A stretch of DNA of 64,000 nucleotides. Source: Streptomyces flavochromogenes (GTDB lineage Bacteria > Actinomycetota > Actinomycetes > Streptomycetales > Streptomycetaceae). Positions 8,188 to 16,431 of the stretch are shown piece after piece. Position numbers and translations under genes: made by a program. The notes beneath the pieces were generated by a model that saw only the letters and a program-made list of their open reading frames with translations, did no database searches and was not told the DNA's origin. Positions within the stretch are counted from its first letter, which is position 1. Each line of letters begins with the position of its first letter. The DNA lies in contig NZ_JNZO01000003.1 of the NCBI RefSeq assembly GCF_000717595.1, positions 62,001-126,000 of the forward strand, given 5' to 3'.

Positions 8188-8912
8188 CGCGATTCTCCTT
8201 CGACGGGCGTGAGGATGCCGTGCCCCTGGTTGCGGGAGGCACGCAGCCCGGTGCCCCGGGCGTAGAGCAGGTCGGCGAGGGGCAGGGCCTGGTGGTAGCA
8301 GTTGAGCGAGGACGGCACCCCGAGGATCGCGGGGGTGTCCAGGAACAGTGGCACCTCGGCGCAGATGTACGCCCGGCACACCTCCTTCTGGAGCCCGCTC
8401 GCCTCCTGCCCCGGCGTCAGCTTCCCGGCGAGGAAGATCCCGGTGAGGGCGTCGCAGGTCTGCCGTACCACCGGATCCCCGTCGACGGCCGCCACGACCT
8501 GGCGGTGCAGCTCCTGGTACGCGGGCAGGGCCTGGAACTCCGACATCCCGCGGGCCCGTACCCGTACGCCCGTGGGGTCGGCCTCGGCCACGGCCGCCCC
8601 CACCTTCGCCCGCACCCCCCGCAGGTTCTTGACGGCCTTGCGTCGCGCCTCGTCGACCCCGTACCCCAGCGCCTCGTACATGTCGGAGACATGCAGATCG
8701 GTGTAGACGAGATCGACCTGGTCGAAGTGGTCCAAGCCCCAGCGCGTCAGCTCGCGCAGCCGCTGGGCGGTGAAATAACTGTTTCCCGGAGAGACGCCGA
8801 TGACCACGTGCGCGCCCTCGTCGGCGATGACGCGGCAGTGATCGGTGTACGGCTGGAGTCGGAGCGTCTCTGCAGGGGCGAAAGCCGCCTGAGTCACGTC
8901 GGCAGTCCTCAT
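8184..8912 (-). CDS. Cyclodipeptide synthase, Rv2275-like, NYH subfamily
   Basis: About 242 residues from the ATG at 8912; a GTG at 8972 would add 20 residues, and neither start has a good ribosome binding site. [10 protein letters not shown] holds the catalytic Ser41 and Asn44; YICAEVPLF holds Tyr182 and Glu186; NCYHQALPL holds Tyr206 and His207. These fall exactly four positions after AlbC Ser37, Asn40, Tyr178, Glu182, Tyr202 and His203, marking an NYH-type CDPS. The enzyme uses two aminoacyl-tRNAs to form a diketopiperazine. The near identity of the region [19 protein letters not shown] to M. tuberculosis Rv2275 predicts cyclo(Tyr-Tyr). It is translationally coupled to the downstream P450. 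Confidence 0.93.
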   Translation of the reverse strand: MRTADVTQAAFAPAETLRLQPYTDHCRVIADEGAHVVIGVSPGNSYFTAQRLRELTRWGLDHFDQVDLVYTDLHVSDMYEALGYGVDEARRKAVKNLRGVRAKVGAAVAEADPTGVRVRARGMSEFQALPAYQELHRQVVAAVDGDPVVRQTCDALTGIFLAGKLTPGQEASGLQKEVCRAYICAEVPLFLDTPAILGVPSSLNCYHQALPLADLLYARGTGLRASRNQGHGILTPVEGESR

Positions 8913-9068
8913 CGCGCCAGCTAGTCCCAGCGGAGCCCAGTGCTCCGGGTGTGGCGGCGGCGACGACGACACGCTATCGATCAGTCGCGGAGCGTGAACA
9001 CCCTACTCGTAGGTACATACGGGAGTTCGTCAGTTGTTCGCCATCTCGTGATCTTGGCCGGAAACGGC

Positions 9069-9105
9069 GAGGCCCGCCGCCCCCTCGAAGGGGACGACGG
9101 GCCTC
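9069..9105 (-). terminator. Terminator downstream of glnA
   Basis: GAGGCCCG and CGGGCCTC pair around an inner CCCC-TCGAA-GGGG stem, about 25 bp beyond the glnA stop. No U-tract follows, as is usual in Streptomyces. Confidence 0.65.
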
Positions 9106-9128
9106 GGGAGAACCGCGCGCGGTACGGC

Positions 9129-10553
9129 CTAGAGGTCGAAGTACAGCTCGAACTCGTGCGGGTGCGGGCGCAGCTGGATCGGGGCGATCTCGTGGGTGCG
9201 CTTGTAGTCGATCCAGGTCTCGATCAGGTCGGACGTGAAGACGCCGCCGGCCTGCAGGTACTCGTTGTCGGCCTCGAGGGCGTTGAGCACGGCCTCCAGG
9301 TTGGTCGGGACCTGCTGGACGTTCGCGTGCTCCTCGGGAGCGAGCTCGTAGAGGTCCTTGTCGATCGGCTCCGCCGGCTCGATCTTGTTCTTGATGCCGT
9401 CGAGGCCCGCGAGGAGCAGCGCCGAGAAGGCGAGGTACGGGTTCGAGGACGGGTCCGGCGCGCGGAACTCGACGCGCTTGGCCTTCGGGTTCGAGCCCGT
9501 GATCGGGATGCGCATGGCGGCGGAGCGGTTGCGCTGCGAGTACACCATGTTGACCGGGGCCTCGAAGCCCGGGACCAGGCGGTGGTACGAGTTCACCGTC
9601 GGGTTGGTGAAGGCGAGCAGCGACGGCGCGTGCTTGAGGATGCCGCCGATGTAGTAGCGGGCGGTGTCCGAGAGGCCCGCGTAGCCCGTCTCGTCGTAGA
9701 ACAGCGGGTCGCCGTTCGCCCACAGCGACTGGTGGACGTGCATGCCCGAGCCGTTGTCGCCGAAGATCGGCTTCGGCATGAAGGTCGCGGTCTTGCCGTT
9801 GCGCCAGGCGACGTTCTTCACGATGTACTTGAAGAGCATCAGGTCGTCGGCCGCGGCGAGCAGCGTGTTGAACTTGTAGTTGATCTCGGCCTGGCCGGCG
9901 GTGCCGACCTCGTGGTGCTGGCGCTCGACCTGCAGGCCGACGTTCTCCAGCTCCAGGGAGATCTCCGAGCGCAGGTCGGCGAAGTGGTCGACCGGCGGGG
10001 CCGGGAAGTAGCCGCCCTTGTAGCGGACCTTGTAGCCGCGGTTGTTCTCCTCCGCACCGGTGTTCCAGGCGCCGGCCTCGGAGTCGATGTGGTAGAAGCC
10101 CTGGTTCGCCGAGGTCTCGAAGCGCACCGAGTCGAACACGTAGAACTCGGCCTCGGGGCCGAAGTACGCGGTGTCGGCGATGCCGGTGGACGCGAGGTAC
10201 GCCTCGGCCTTCTTCGCGATGTTCCGCGGGTCACGGCTGTACTGCTCGCCCGTGATCGGGTCGTGGATGAAGAAGTTGATGTTCAGGGTCTTGTCGCGGC
10301 GGAAGGGGTCCACGCGGGCCGTCGACAGGTCGGCGCGGAGCGCCATGTCGGACTCGTGGATCGCCTGGAAGCCGCGGATCGACGAACCGTCGAAGGCGAG
10401 CTCCTCCGACGGGTCGAACGCCGTCGCCGGGATCGTGAAGTGCTGCATCACGCCCGGAAGGTCGCAGAAACGGACGTCGACCATCTTGACGTCGTTGTCC
10501 TTGATGTACTTCTTGACCTCGTCGGCGTTCTGGAACCCGTGCGTCTCGGACAT
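9129..10553 (-). CDS. glnA: Type I glutamine synthetase
   Basis: A 474-residue GSI subunit that condenses ammonia and glutamate using ATP, forming a cytoplasmic dodecamer. The start [17 protein letters not shown] has AGGAGGAG upstream. Family signatures are FDGSSIRGF, the metal and glutamate site [11 protein letters not shown], the ATP site [16 protein letters not shown], and DLYELAPEE near the C-terminus, whose Tyr is the adenylylation target of GlnE. Activity should therefore be controlled both covalently and by GlnR, whose box lies at 10654-10691. The gene is monocistronic, with a hairpin after it, and is divergent from the RDD protein gene. Confidence 0.98.
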   Translation of the reverse strand: MSETHGFQNADEVKKYIKDNDVKMVDVRFCDLPGVMQHFTIPATAFDPSEELAFDGSSIRGFQAIHESDMALRADLSTARVDPFRRDKTLNINFFIHDPITGEQYSRDPRNIAKKAEAYLASTGIADTAYFGPEAEFYVFDSVRFETSANQGFYHIDSEAGAWNTGAEENNRGYKVRYKGGYFPAPPVDHFADLRSEISLELENVGLQVERQHHEVGTAGQAEINYKFNTLLAAADDLMLFKYIVKNVAWRNGKTATFMPKPIFGDNGSGMHVHQSLWANGDPLFYDETGYAGLSDTARYYIGGILKHAPSLLAFTNPTVNSYHRLVPGFEAPVNMVYSQRNRSAAMRIPITGSNPKAKRVEFRAPDPSSNPYLAFSALLLAGLDGIKNKIEPAEPIDKDLYELAPEEHANVQQVPTNLEAVLNALEADNEYLQAGGVFTSDLIETWIDYKRTHEIAPIQLRPHPHEFELYFDL

Positions 10554-10653
10554 CCCACTCCTCCTACTCCCGGCCCGGGGAGGGGCGGGGTTTGCAGCTG
10601 GTTCGTGCGGCCGGTGCGGTGGCACACGCTGGACCCGACCATAGGCAGACGGG

Positions 10654-10691
10654 ATTTCTCAAGCATGACCCAATTGTTTCGTCGAAGTTAA
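10654..10691 (-). promoter_or_regulatory. GlnR box of glnA
   Basis: Read on the minus strand: TTAAC-n6-GAAAC-n6-GTCAT-n6-GAAAT, about 100 bp before the glnA start. Two tandem copies of the GlnR consensus GTnAC-n6-GAAAC appear with one mismatch in three of the four half sites. The position fits nitrogen control of glnA by GlnR. Confidence 0.75.
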
Positions 10692-10775
10692 CCGAGGTGG
10701 GTGCCACAGCGCCTGATGACACCCTTCGCGTACCCGGGCCGAAGTGATCAAAAACGGGCGCAGTACCGTGGTCGC

Positions 10776-11243
10776 GTGGACAACAGGCAAGCACTCGGAT
10801 CTTGGCTCTCCGGCCCCCGCGCGGCGGCCGAGGACGCAGGCGTCGACTTCGGCTACCGCGGTCAGCAGCTGGGGCTGCCCGAGGAGGGCCCCGGTTCGAT
10901 CGCCCGCCCCGGGCGGCGTCTCGGCGCCCTCGCCGTCGACTGGGCCCTCTGCACGCTGATCGCATACGGCCTGATCACCGACGGCTACAACCAGGCCACC
11001 GGAAACTGGGCCCTGGTCATCCTGCTCGTCCTGAGCGTGCTGACCGTCGGCACCATCGGCTCGACCCCCGGCAAGCGCCTCGTCGGCCTCGGGGTCGTCT
11101 CCGTGAACGGCGGCCGCCTCGGCCTCCCGCGCGTGGCGCTCCGCTCCCTGCTCGTCTGCCTGGCGATCCCGGCCCTCATCTGGGACCGCGACGGCCGAGG
11201 CCTCCACGACCGCCTCTCCGGCGCCGTACAGGTCCGTATCTGA
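10776..11243 (+). CDS. RDD family membrane protein
   Basis: About 155 residues from the GTG at 10776 (M/VDNRQALGSWL). A cytoplasmic N-terminal segment ends in GSIARPGRRLGALAVDWALCTL, whose Arg-Asp pair is the RDD signature leading into TM1; TM2 is WALVILLVLSVLTVGTI, and GSTPGKRLVGLGVV with RDGRGLHDRLSG forms the conserved loop and tail. Residues 130-145 could form a third membrane segment. Function is unknown; RDD proteins have been linked to ion exchange in some bacteria. The pairing with glnA on one side and DUF4191 on the other is conserved in actinobacteria, including M. tuberculosis. Confidence 0.9.
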   Translation: MDNRQALGSWLSGPRAAAEDAGVDFGYRGQQLGLPEEGPGSIARPGRRLGALAVDWALCTLIAYGLITDGYNQATGNWALVILLVLSVLTVGTIGSTPGKRLVGLGVVSVNGGRLGLPRVALRSLLVCLAIPALIWDRDGRGLHDRLSGAVQVRI

Positions 11244-11315
11244 CGCCCGGAGCCGCGGGCCCCGGAGCACGGCCCGGAGCCGCCCCGCGGAACCCGCGAG
11301 CGCTCCGGACATCCG

Positions 11316-11378
11316 CAGAACCTCATGAGGAAGGCCCCGGACCGTGTGACGGTCCGGGGCCTTCCTCATGAGGTTCTG
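11316..11378. terminator. Long perfect hairpin between convergent genes
   Basis: CAGAACCTCATGAGGAAGGC and the next eight bases (CCCGGACC) are repeated exactly in inverse orientation after a 7-base spacer, giving a 28-bp perfect stem. It lies between the RDD gene (ends 11243) and the DUF4191 gene (ends 11405), so it should stop transcription from both sides. Confidence 0.85.
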
Positions 11379-11404
11379 GAAGCGATCGCTTCCGGTCGGG
11401 CGCG

Positions 11405-12109
11405 TCAGCGCATCTTTCCGCCCCGCGGCATCCGCATGCCCTTCGGCATCGGACCCTTCGGCAGCGGCATGTTGCTCATCAGGTCACCCATCGCCCGCAG
11501 CCGGTCGTTGGCCGCCGTCACCTGCGGGCCGGTGAGCACCCGAGGCAGCTTGAGCATGGTCGTACGGACCTTCTTGAGCGGCACCTGGCCCTCGCCGTCG
11601 CCGACGATGATGTCGGTCACCGGCACGTCCACCACGACGCGGTTCATCCGCTTCTTCTCGGCCGCGAGCAGAGGCTTCACCCGGTTCGGGTTGCCCTCCG
11701 CCACGAGCACGATGCCGGCCCGGCCGACCGCCCGGTGCACGACGTCCTGGCTGCGGTTCATCGCGACCGCGGGGGTCGTCGTCCAGCCGCGCCCGACGTT
11801 CTGGAGCACCGCCGCGGCAGCGCCCGGCTGGCCCTCCATCTGCCCGAAGGCCGCGCGCTCGGCGCGCCGCCCGAACACGATGGCCGCCGCCAGGAGCGCC
11901 AGGACGAAGCCCAGGATGCCCAGGTAGACCGGGTGACCGATCAGGAAGCCGATCGCGAGGAGGACACCGAGTACGACGATGCCCACGCCTGCGACGACAA
12001 GTCCGACCTTCGGGTCAGCCTTTCGGGTCATCTTGTACGTGAGGGCGATCTGCTTGAGCCGCCCCTGGTTCGCAGCGTCAGCGCTGCCCGTGTTTGCCTT
12101 CCTCGCCAT
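11405..12109 (-). CDS. DUF4191 membrane protein
   Basis: A 234-residue protein: a basic N-terminus ending in ALTYKMTRKADP, two transmembrane helices (VGLVVAGVGIVVLGVLLAIG and PVYLGILGFVLALLAAAIVF), then a soluble domain containing GRGWTTTPAVAMNRSQDVVHRAVGRAGIVLV. The C-terminus is a flexible Pro/Gly/Met/Arg-rich tail. This is the actinobacterial DUF4191 family, found next to lipA/lipB also in mycobacteria. The function is not established; the constant neighbourhood suggests a link with lipoate or envelope biology. Confidence 0.9.
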   Translation of the reverse strand: MARKANTGSADAANQGRLKQIALTYKMTRKADPKVGLVVAGVGIVVLGVLLAIGFLIGHPVYLGILGFVLALLAAAIVFGRRAERAAFGQMEGQPGAAAAVLQNVGRGWTTTPAVAMNRSQDVVHRAVGRAGIVLVAEGNPNRVKPLLAAEKKRMNRVVVDVPVTDIIVGDGEGQVPLKKVRTTMLKLPRVLTGPQVTAANDRLRAMGDLMSNMPLPKGPMPKGMRMPRGGKMR

Positions 12110-12119
12110 GTCCTGAAGT

Positions 12120-12335
12120 TTACGTGGCCCGGGAAGTCCGGCCCGACGCGACCTCCATCACGTGCTGGGCCTCGACCCGGTCCTTGGCGCGGCGGCGGTC
12201 CTCCAGGACGGAGTTCCAGGCGTTGCGCCGGGCGGTGCGCTGCCCGGCGCCGAGGAGCAGTGCCTCCACGGCCTTCAGGGCGTCGGTGACGGACGGGATC
12301 GCGGTGACGCGGACGTGCGTCGATGCGGCCGGCAT
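12120..12335 (-). CDS. Small conserved hypothetical protein between DUF4191 and lipA
   Basis: About 71 residues from the ATG at 12335, chosen because AGGAGG precedes it; upstream in-frame sequence (to 12425) looks non-coding. The protein reads MPAASTHVRVTAIPSVTDAL, followed by a helical Ala/Arg-rich part ending in HVMEVASGRTSRAT. No known catalytic motif, signal peptide or membrane segment is seen. A small gene occurs at this position in other Streptomyces, but I do not know its function. Confidence 0.65.
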   Translation of the reverse strand: MPAASTHVRVTAIPSVTDALKAVEALLLGAGQRTARRNAWNSVLEDRRRAKDRVEAQHVMEVASGRTSRAT

Positions 12336-12506
12336 GTCGGGGTCCTCCCTCGATTGCGGATGAGACGAGGCGGGGGGCGAGCGGGGATGTGAGCGAGTCG
12401 TGGCGGTGAGTGAATCCAGGCTCACAGACTGGTGTTACCAGGGCGTGACCCGGTGGTCAAACACTGATGAAACGTTGATGCGCCCATGTGGCGGCCCCGG
12501 GAAACG

Positions 12507-12560
12507 CGGACGCGGCCCGTACATCCCCGCTGAGCTGCGGGGCCGTACGGGCCGCGTCCG
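12507..12560 (-). terminator. Terminator downstream of lipA
   Basis: CGGACGCGGCCCGTAC pairs with GTACGGGCCGCGTCCG (16 bp), enclosing an inner CCCCGC-TGAGCT-GCGGGG stem. It begins 40 bp after the lipA stop. Confidence 0.8.
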
Positions 12561-12599
12561 ATCCGGCCATTACCGACCAGTAACCGCTTGTGCTCCGAT

Positions 12600-13568
12600 T
12601 CACACAGCCTGTGTGGCGTTGTCCACCGCGCCGCGCTTCTCGATCGCCTGCTGGAACAGACGCCCCGCGCGGTACGACGAACGAACCAGCGGGCCCGACA
12701 TGACGCCGGAGAAGCCGATCTCGTCGGCCTCCTCCTTGAGCTCCACGAACTCCTGCGGCTTCACCCAGCGCTCCACGGGGTGGTGCCGGACGGAGGGACG
12801 CAGGTACTGCGTGATCGTGATCAGCTCACAGCCCGCGGCGTGCAGCTGCTGCAGCGCCTCGCTGATCTCCTCACGGGTCTCGCCCATGCCGAGGATCAGG
12901 TTCGACTTCGTGACCAGACCGTAGTCACGGGCCTGCGTGATGACGTCGAGCGAACGCTCGTAACGGAATCCCGGACGGATCCGCTTGAAGATCCGCGGCA
13001 CCGTCTCCACGTTGTGCGCGAAGACCTCGGGGCGGGAGGCGAAGACCTCCGCCAGGAGCTCCGGCACCGCGTTGAAGTCGGGCGCGAGCAGCTCGACCTT
13101 GGTGCGGCCCTCGGCGCGCTCCGCGGTCTGCTGGTGGATCTGGCGCACGGTCTCCGCGTACAGCCAGGCGCCGCCGTCCTCCAGGTCGTCGCGCGCGACG
13201 CCGGTGATGGTGGCGTAGTTCAGGTCCATCGTGACGACGGACTCGCCCACGCGGCGCGGCTCGTCCCGGTCCAGCGCCTCGGGCTTGCCCGTGTCGATCT
13301 GGCAGAAGTCGCAGCGCCGGGTGCACTGGTCACCGCCGATGAGGAAGGTGGCCTCGCGGTCCTCCCAGCACTCGAAGATGTTGGGACAGCCCGCCTCCTG
13401 GCAGACCGTGTGCAGGCCCTCGCTCTTCACGAGGCTCTGCATCTTCGTGTACTCGGGCCCCATCTTCGCCCGGGTCTTGATCCACTCGGGCTTGCGCTCG
13501 ATGGGGGTCTGGGCGTTCCGGACCTCCAGGCGCAGCATCTTGCGTCCGTCGGGTGCGACTGCGGACAC
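12600..13568 (-). CDS. lipA: Lipoyl synthase
   Basis: A 322-residue radical SAM enzyme that inserts two sulfurs into protein-bound octanoyl groups. The GTG at 13568 has AGGAG upstream and gives [18 protein letters not shown]. The auxiliary cluster is bound by [12 protein letters not shown], and the radical SAM cluster by CTRRCDFC; a late RSSYRAG supplies the conserved serine ligand of the auxiliary cluster. It is co-directional with lipB, 114 bp away. Its targets must include the two-lipoyl E2 protein encoded at 27606-29396. Confidence 0.98.
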   Translation of the reverse strand: MSAVAPDGRKMLRLEVRNAQTPIERKPEWIKTRAKMGPEYTKMQSLVKSEGLHTVCQEAGCPNIFECWEDREATFLIGGDQCTRRCDFCQIDTGKPEALDRDEPRRVGESVVTMDLNYATITGVARDDLEDGGAWLYAETVRQIHQQTAERAEGRTKVELLAPDFNAVPELLAEVFASRPEVFAHNVETVPRIFKRIRPGFRYERSLDVITQARDYGLVTKSNLILGMGETREEISEALQQLHAAGCELITITQYLRPSVRHHPVERWVKPQEFVELKEEADEIGFSGVMSGPLVRSSYRAGRLFQQAIEKRGAVDNATQAV

Positions 13569-13682
13569 ATCGGCTCCTGTAGCTTCGATTCTTCGGCGAA
13601 CACCAGGGTACGCCGTTGCTTCCCATGCCTTACTACGTCTGGCCAACCTCTGGCCAGGGCCCTGCATTCCTCCGGGCGCTCC

Positions 13683-14498
13683 TCAGGCCGAGGCCGGTTC
13701 CACCGGACGCTCGATCTCGCGCGGCTTCAGCTCCGCCTGCTCCAGGACCTCCCGCAGATGGCGTTCCACGACCGGCAGCACCTCCTCGATCGACAGGTCG
13801 CGGCCCAGCTCGTTGGCGAGCGAGGTGACGCCCGCGTCGCGGATGCCGCACGGGATGATCCGGTCGAACCAGGCGTTGTCGGGGTTCACGTTGAACGAGA
13901 AGCCGTGCATCGTGACGCCCTTGGCGACCCGGATGCCGATCGCGGCGAGCTTGCGGTCCTCGCGGCGCTGGCCGGCGTTGGACGGGGCGTACTCGGGGCC
14001 GTTCAGGCGCGGGTCGAACTCCTCGTCCGTCAGCCGCGGGTCGAAGTCGAGCGACAGCCCGCCGAGCGACGGCCGCTGCTCGACCGGATCGCCCAGGACC
14101 CAGACCCCGCTGCGCCCCTCGACCCGCGTCGTCTCCACGCCGAACTCGGCGGCCGCGCGGATCAGGGCCTCCTCCAGACGGCGGACGTGCGCGACGACGT
14201 CCACCGGGCGGGGCAGTTTCATGATCGGGTATCCGACGAGCTGGCCGGGGCCGTGCCAGGTGATCTTGCCGCCGCGGTCGACGTCCACCACGGGCGTCCC
14301 GTCCAGCGGGCGCTCGTTCTCCGCCGTACGCCGGCCGGCCGTGTAGACCGGCGGATGCTCGAGGAGCAGACAGGTGTCGTCGATCTCGTCGGCGAACCGC
14401 GCGGCGTGCACTTCGCGCTGCTTGTCCCAGGCCACCTGGTAGTCGACGGCTTCCTCGCCGAACCCAAGGCGGACGAATCGCAGCTCACTCACGGCCAT
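13683..14498 (-). CDS. lipB: Octanoyl-ACP:protein octanoyltransferase
   Basis: A 271-residue protein whose start [20 protein letters not shown] has AGGAGGAG upstream. Signatures are [14 protein letters not shown], the [18 protein letters not shown] motif, the catalytic lysine in [10 protein letters not shown] (which follows an unusual acidic insert), and the catalytic cysteine in [17 protein letters not shown]. It transfers octanoyl from ACP to lipoyl domains, the substrate of LipA encoded just downstream. An extra stretch ([18 protein letters not shown]) before the catalytic lysine looks like an actinobacterial insertion and contains a short internal repeat (FDPRL). Confidence 0.97.
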   Translation of the reverse strand: MAVSELRFVRLGFGEEAVDYQVAWDKQREVHAARFADEIDDTCLLLEHPPVYTAGRRTAENERPLDGTPVVDVDRGGKITWHGPGQLVGYPIMKLPRPVDVVAHVRRLEEALIRAAAEFGVETTRVEGRSGVWVLGDPVEQRPSLGGLSLDFDPRLTDEEFDPRLNGPEYAPSNAGQRREDRKLAAIGIRVAKGVTMHGFSFNVNPDNAWFDRIIPCGIRDAGVTSLANELGRDLSIEEVLPVVERHLREVLEQAELKPREIERPVEPASA

Positions 14499-14780
14499 GC
14501 CTCCTCCTGGGTGCCGGGGTCCGGAATCCGGGGATCATCCCGGGCCGGTGCGGCACCATGCGTCATTCGCGCCCATGCCACTGTACGGCGGTGCCGGGGA
14601 CGGCCCTCCGGCAGGTGACCGGGGACACCTACGTCAGCGATGCCGTCAATCCTCACACGATCGGATGAATGTGGGGCGAAGGTGGCGGTACAGGCCGTGA
14701 GGACCGCTAAATTCACGCCGTTCCATGAGGGTCCGACGGGGCTGCCGCCCGGACCCGGAAGGCAGGAGACCGCACAGCTG

Positions 14781-16349
14781 ATGACGGAACGACCACCGCA
14801 GCGCATCCCGAACCGCCAGCTCGCCGCGCTCATCGCCGAAGCGGGGTTCTCCCATGCGGGCCTGGCGAGACGGGTGGACCAGCTCGGTCTGGAACACGGT
14901 CTCGACCTGCGGTACGACAAGACCTCGGTCACCCGCTGGCTCCGCGGCCAGCAGCCGCGCGGCACCACGCCCGCGCTGATCGCCGAGGTCTTCACCCGTC
15001 GCCTCGGCCGCCGGCTCTCCGCCCAGGACCTCGGCCTCGACGCCTGCGCGCCCGTCTACGCCGGCCTGGAGTTCGCGGCGACCCCCGAAGAGGCGGTCGA
15101 CATCGTCAGCGGGCTCTGGCGGAAGGACTCCGGCAGCCACGCCGAACTCCGCAAGATCGCCTTCACGCCGGCGGGTCTCGTCGTGCCCAGCCGCGACTGG
15201 CTGATCGGCCGTGCGGACGACCGGGTGGCACGCGGGGACGACCGGGTGGCACGGGGAGACGCGCCGCAGGGATCCCGGACCCCGTCGGGCGCCGCGGCCG
15301 CGGTCACCGCCGCGGTCACGGCCGAGGGCCGCCTGGCGCACGACCCGCGTCCGGCCCACGACACCCGGCTCGCGCACGACCCCCGGGTGCCGGCCCAGGC
15401 CCGCTTCTCCGTGCCCCGGCAGCGCGGTACGGACCGGGGGCCCGGCCAGCGGGTCTCCAGCGGGGACATCGCGGCCCTGCGCTCGGTCGGCGAGCTCTTC
15501 CGCACGCTCGACCACGCCTACGGCGGCGGGCACGCCCGGCAGGCCCTCGTCCGCTACCTGGAGCACGAGGCCGAGCCGATGCTGCGCGGCACCTACGGCG
15601 AGTCCGTGGGCCGACGCCTCTTCGCCGCGGCCGCCGACCTCACCCGGCTCGCCGGCTGGACGTCGTACGACATCGCCGCGCACGGCCTCGCCCAGCGCTA
15701 CTTCGTCCAGGCGCTCCGCCTCGCCCAGGCCGCCGGGGACCGGGCCTACGGCTCGTACGTGCTTCTCACGATGAGCTGCCAGGCCGTCTACCTCGGCCAC
15801 GGGCGGGAGGCCGTCCAGCTGGCCCGGGTCGCCCAGCAGGGAGTCGGGCCGGCCGCGCCGCCGGTCGTCCAGGCGATGCTGCACGCGGTGGAGGCGCGGG
15901 GACACGCGGTCCTCGGCGAGGCACGGGTGTGCAGCGCCTCGCTCGTACGGGCCGAGCGGGCCCTCGAAGCGGCGCGGCCGGGCGACGAGGTGCCGTACTG
16001 GGCCCGGATGTTCGACGAGGCCCAGCTCGCCGACGAGCTGGGGCACTGCCACCGCGACCTCCAGCAGTACCGGTCGGCCGCCCAGCACGCGGAACGCGCC
16101 CTCCAGCTCCGAGCCCCCGGCTTCGCCCGCAGCCGCCTCTTCTGCCGTGTGGTCCTGGCGACGTCGCGACTGGCCCTGGGCGAACTGGACCAGGCGTGCG
16201 CACTCGGCGCGGAGGCCGCCCAGCAGGCCTCGGAGATGCGGTCGGCGAGGGCGGCGGAGTACGTACGCGACTTCGAACGGCGGCTGGAGCCGTACCGGGA
16301 CGCGGCGGCGGCCCGCACGTACCGGGACCGGGTAGCCGCCATCGGCTGA
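14781..16349 (+). CDS. NsdA-like regulator with TPR-like C-terminal domain
   Basis: About 522 residues from the ATG at 14781. The N-terminus has a helix-turn-helix-like segment (NRQLAALIAEAGFSHAGLARRVDQLG, then TSVTRWLRGQQPRG), and the second half is alpha-helical TPR-like repeats (AQAAGDRAYGSYVLLTMSCQAV, REAVQLARVAQQG, DLQQYRSAAQHAERALQLR). This matches NsdA, a Streptomyces regulator of sporulation and antibiotic production, in length and layout. Between the halves, residues about 145-225 form a low-complexity, repeat-bearing linker (DDRVARG twice, AHDPR/AHDTR several times). It is divergent from lipB across 282 bp. The target genes are not apparent. Confidence 0.8.
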   Translation: MTERPPQRIPNRQLAALIAEAGFSHAGLARRVDQLGLEHGLDLRYDKTSVTRWLRGQQPRGTTPALIAEVFTRRLGRRLSAQDLGLDACAPVYAGLEFAATPEEAVDIVSGLWRKDSGSHAELRKIAFTPAGLVVPSRDWLIGRADDRVARGDDRVARGDAPQGSRTPSGAAAAVTAAVTAEGRLAHDPRPAHDTRLAHDPRVPAQARFSVPRQRGTDRGPGQRVSSGDIAALRSVGELFRTLDHAYGGGHARQALVRYLEHEAEPMLRGTYGESVGRRLFAAAADLTRLAGWTSYDIAAHGLAQRYFVQALRLAQAAGDRAYGSYVLLTMSCQAVYLGHGREAVQLARVAQQGVGPAAPPVVQAMLHAVEARGHAVLGEARVCSASLVRAERALEAARPGDEVPYWARMFDEAQLADELGHCHRDLQQYRSAAQHAERALQLRAPGFARSRLFCRVVLATSRLALGELDQACALGAEAAQQASEMRSARAAEYVRDFERRLEPYRDAAAARTYRDRVAAIG

Positions 16350-16431
16350 CCACGAACGGAGCAGTCGCCCACCGCGACGGGGCGGCGGCCGCCCGCTCGC
16401 CCCCGCCCCGCACTCCCCCCCCCCGCGACCC

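Noticed and set aside
13639..13657. CTGGCCA-ACCTC-TGGCCAG dyad between lipB and lipA
   Set aside because: Arms of 7 bp only and no known regulator in the lipoate genes; kept out of the feature list as too weak.
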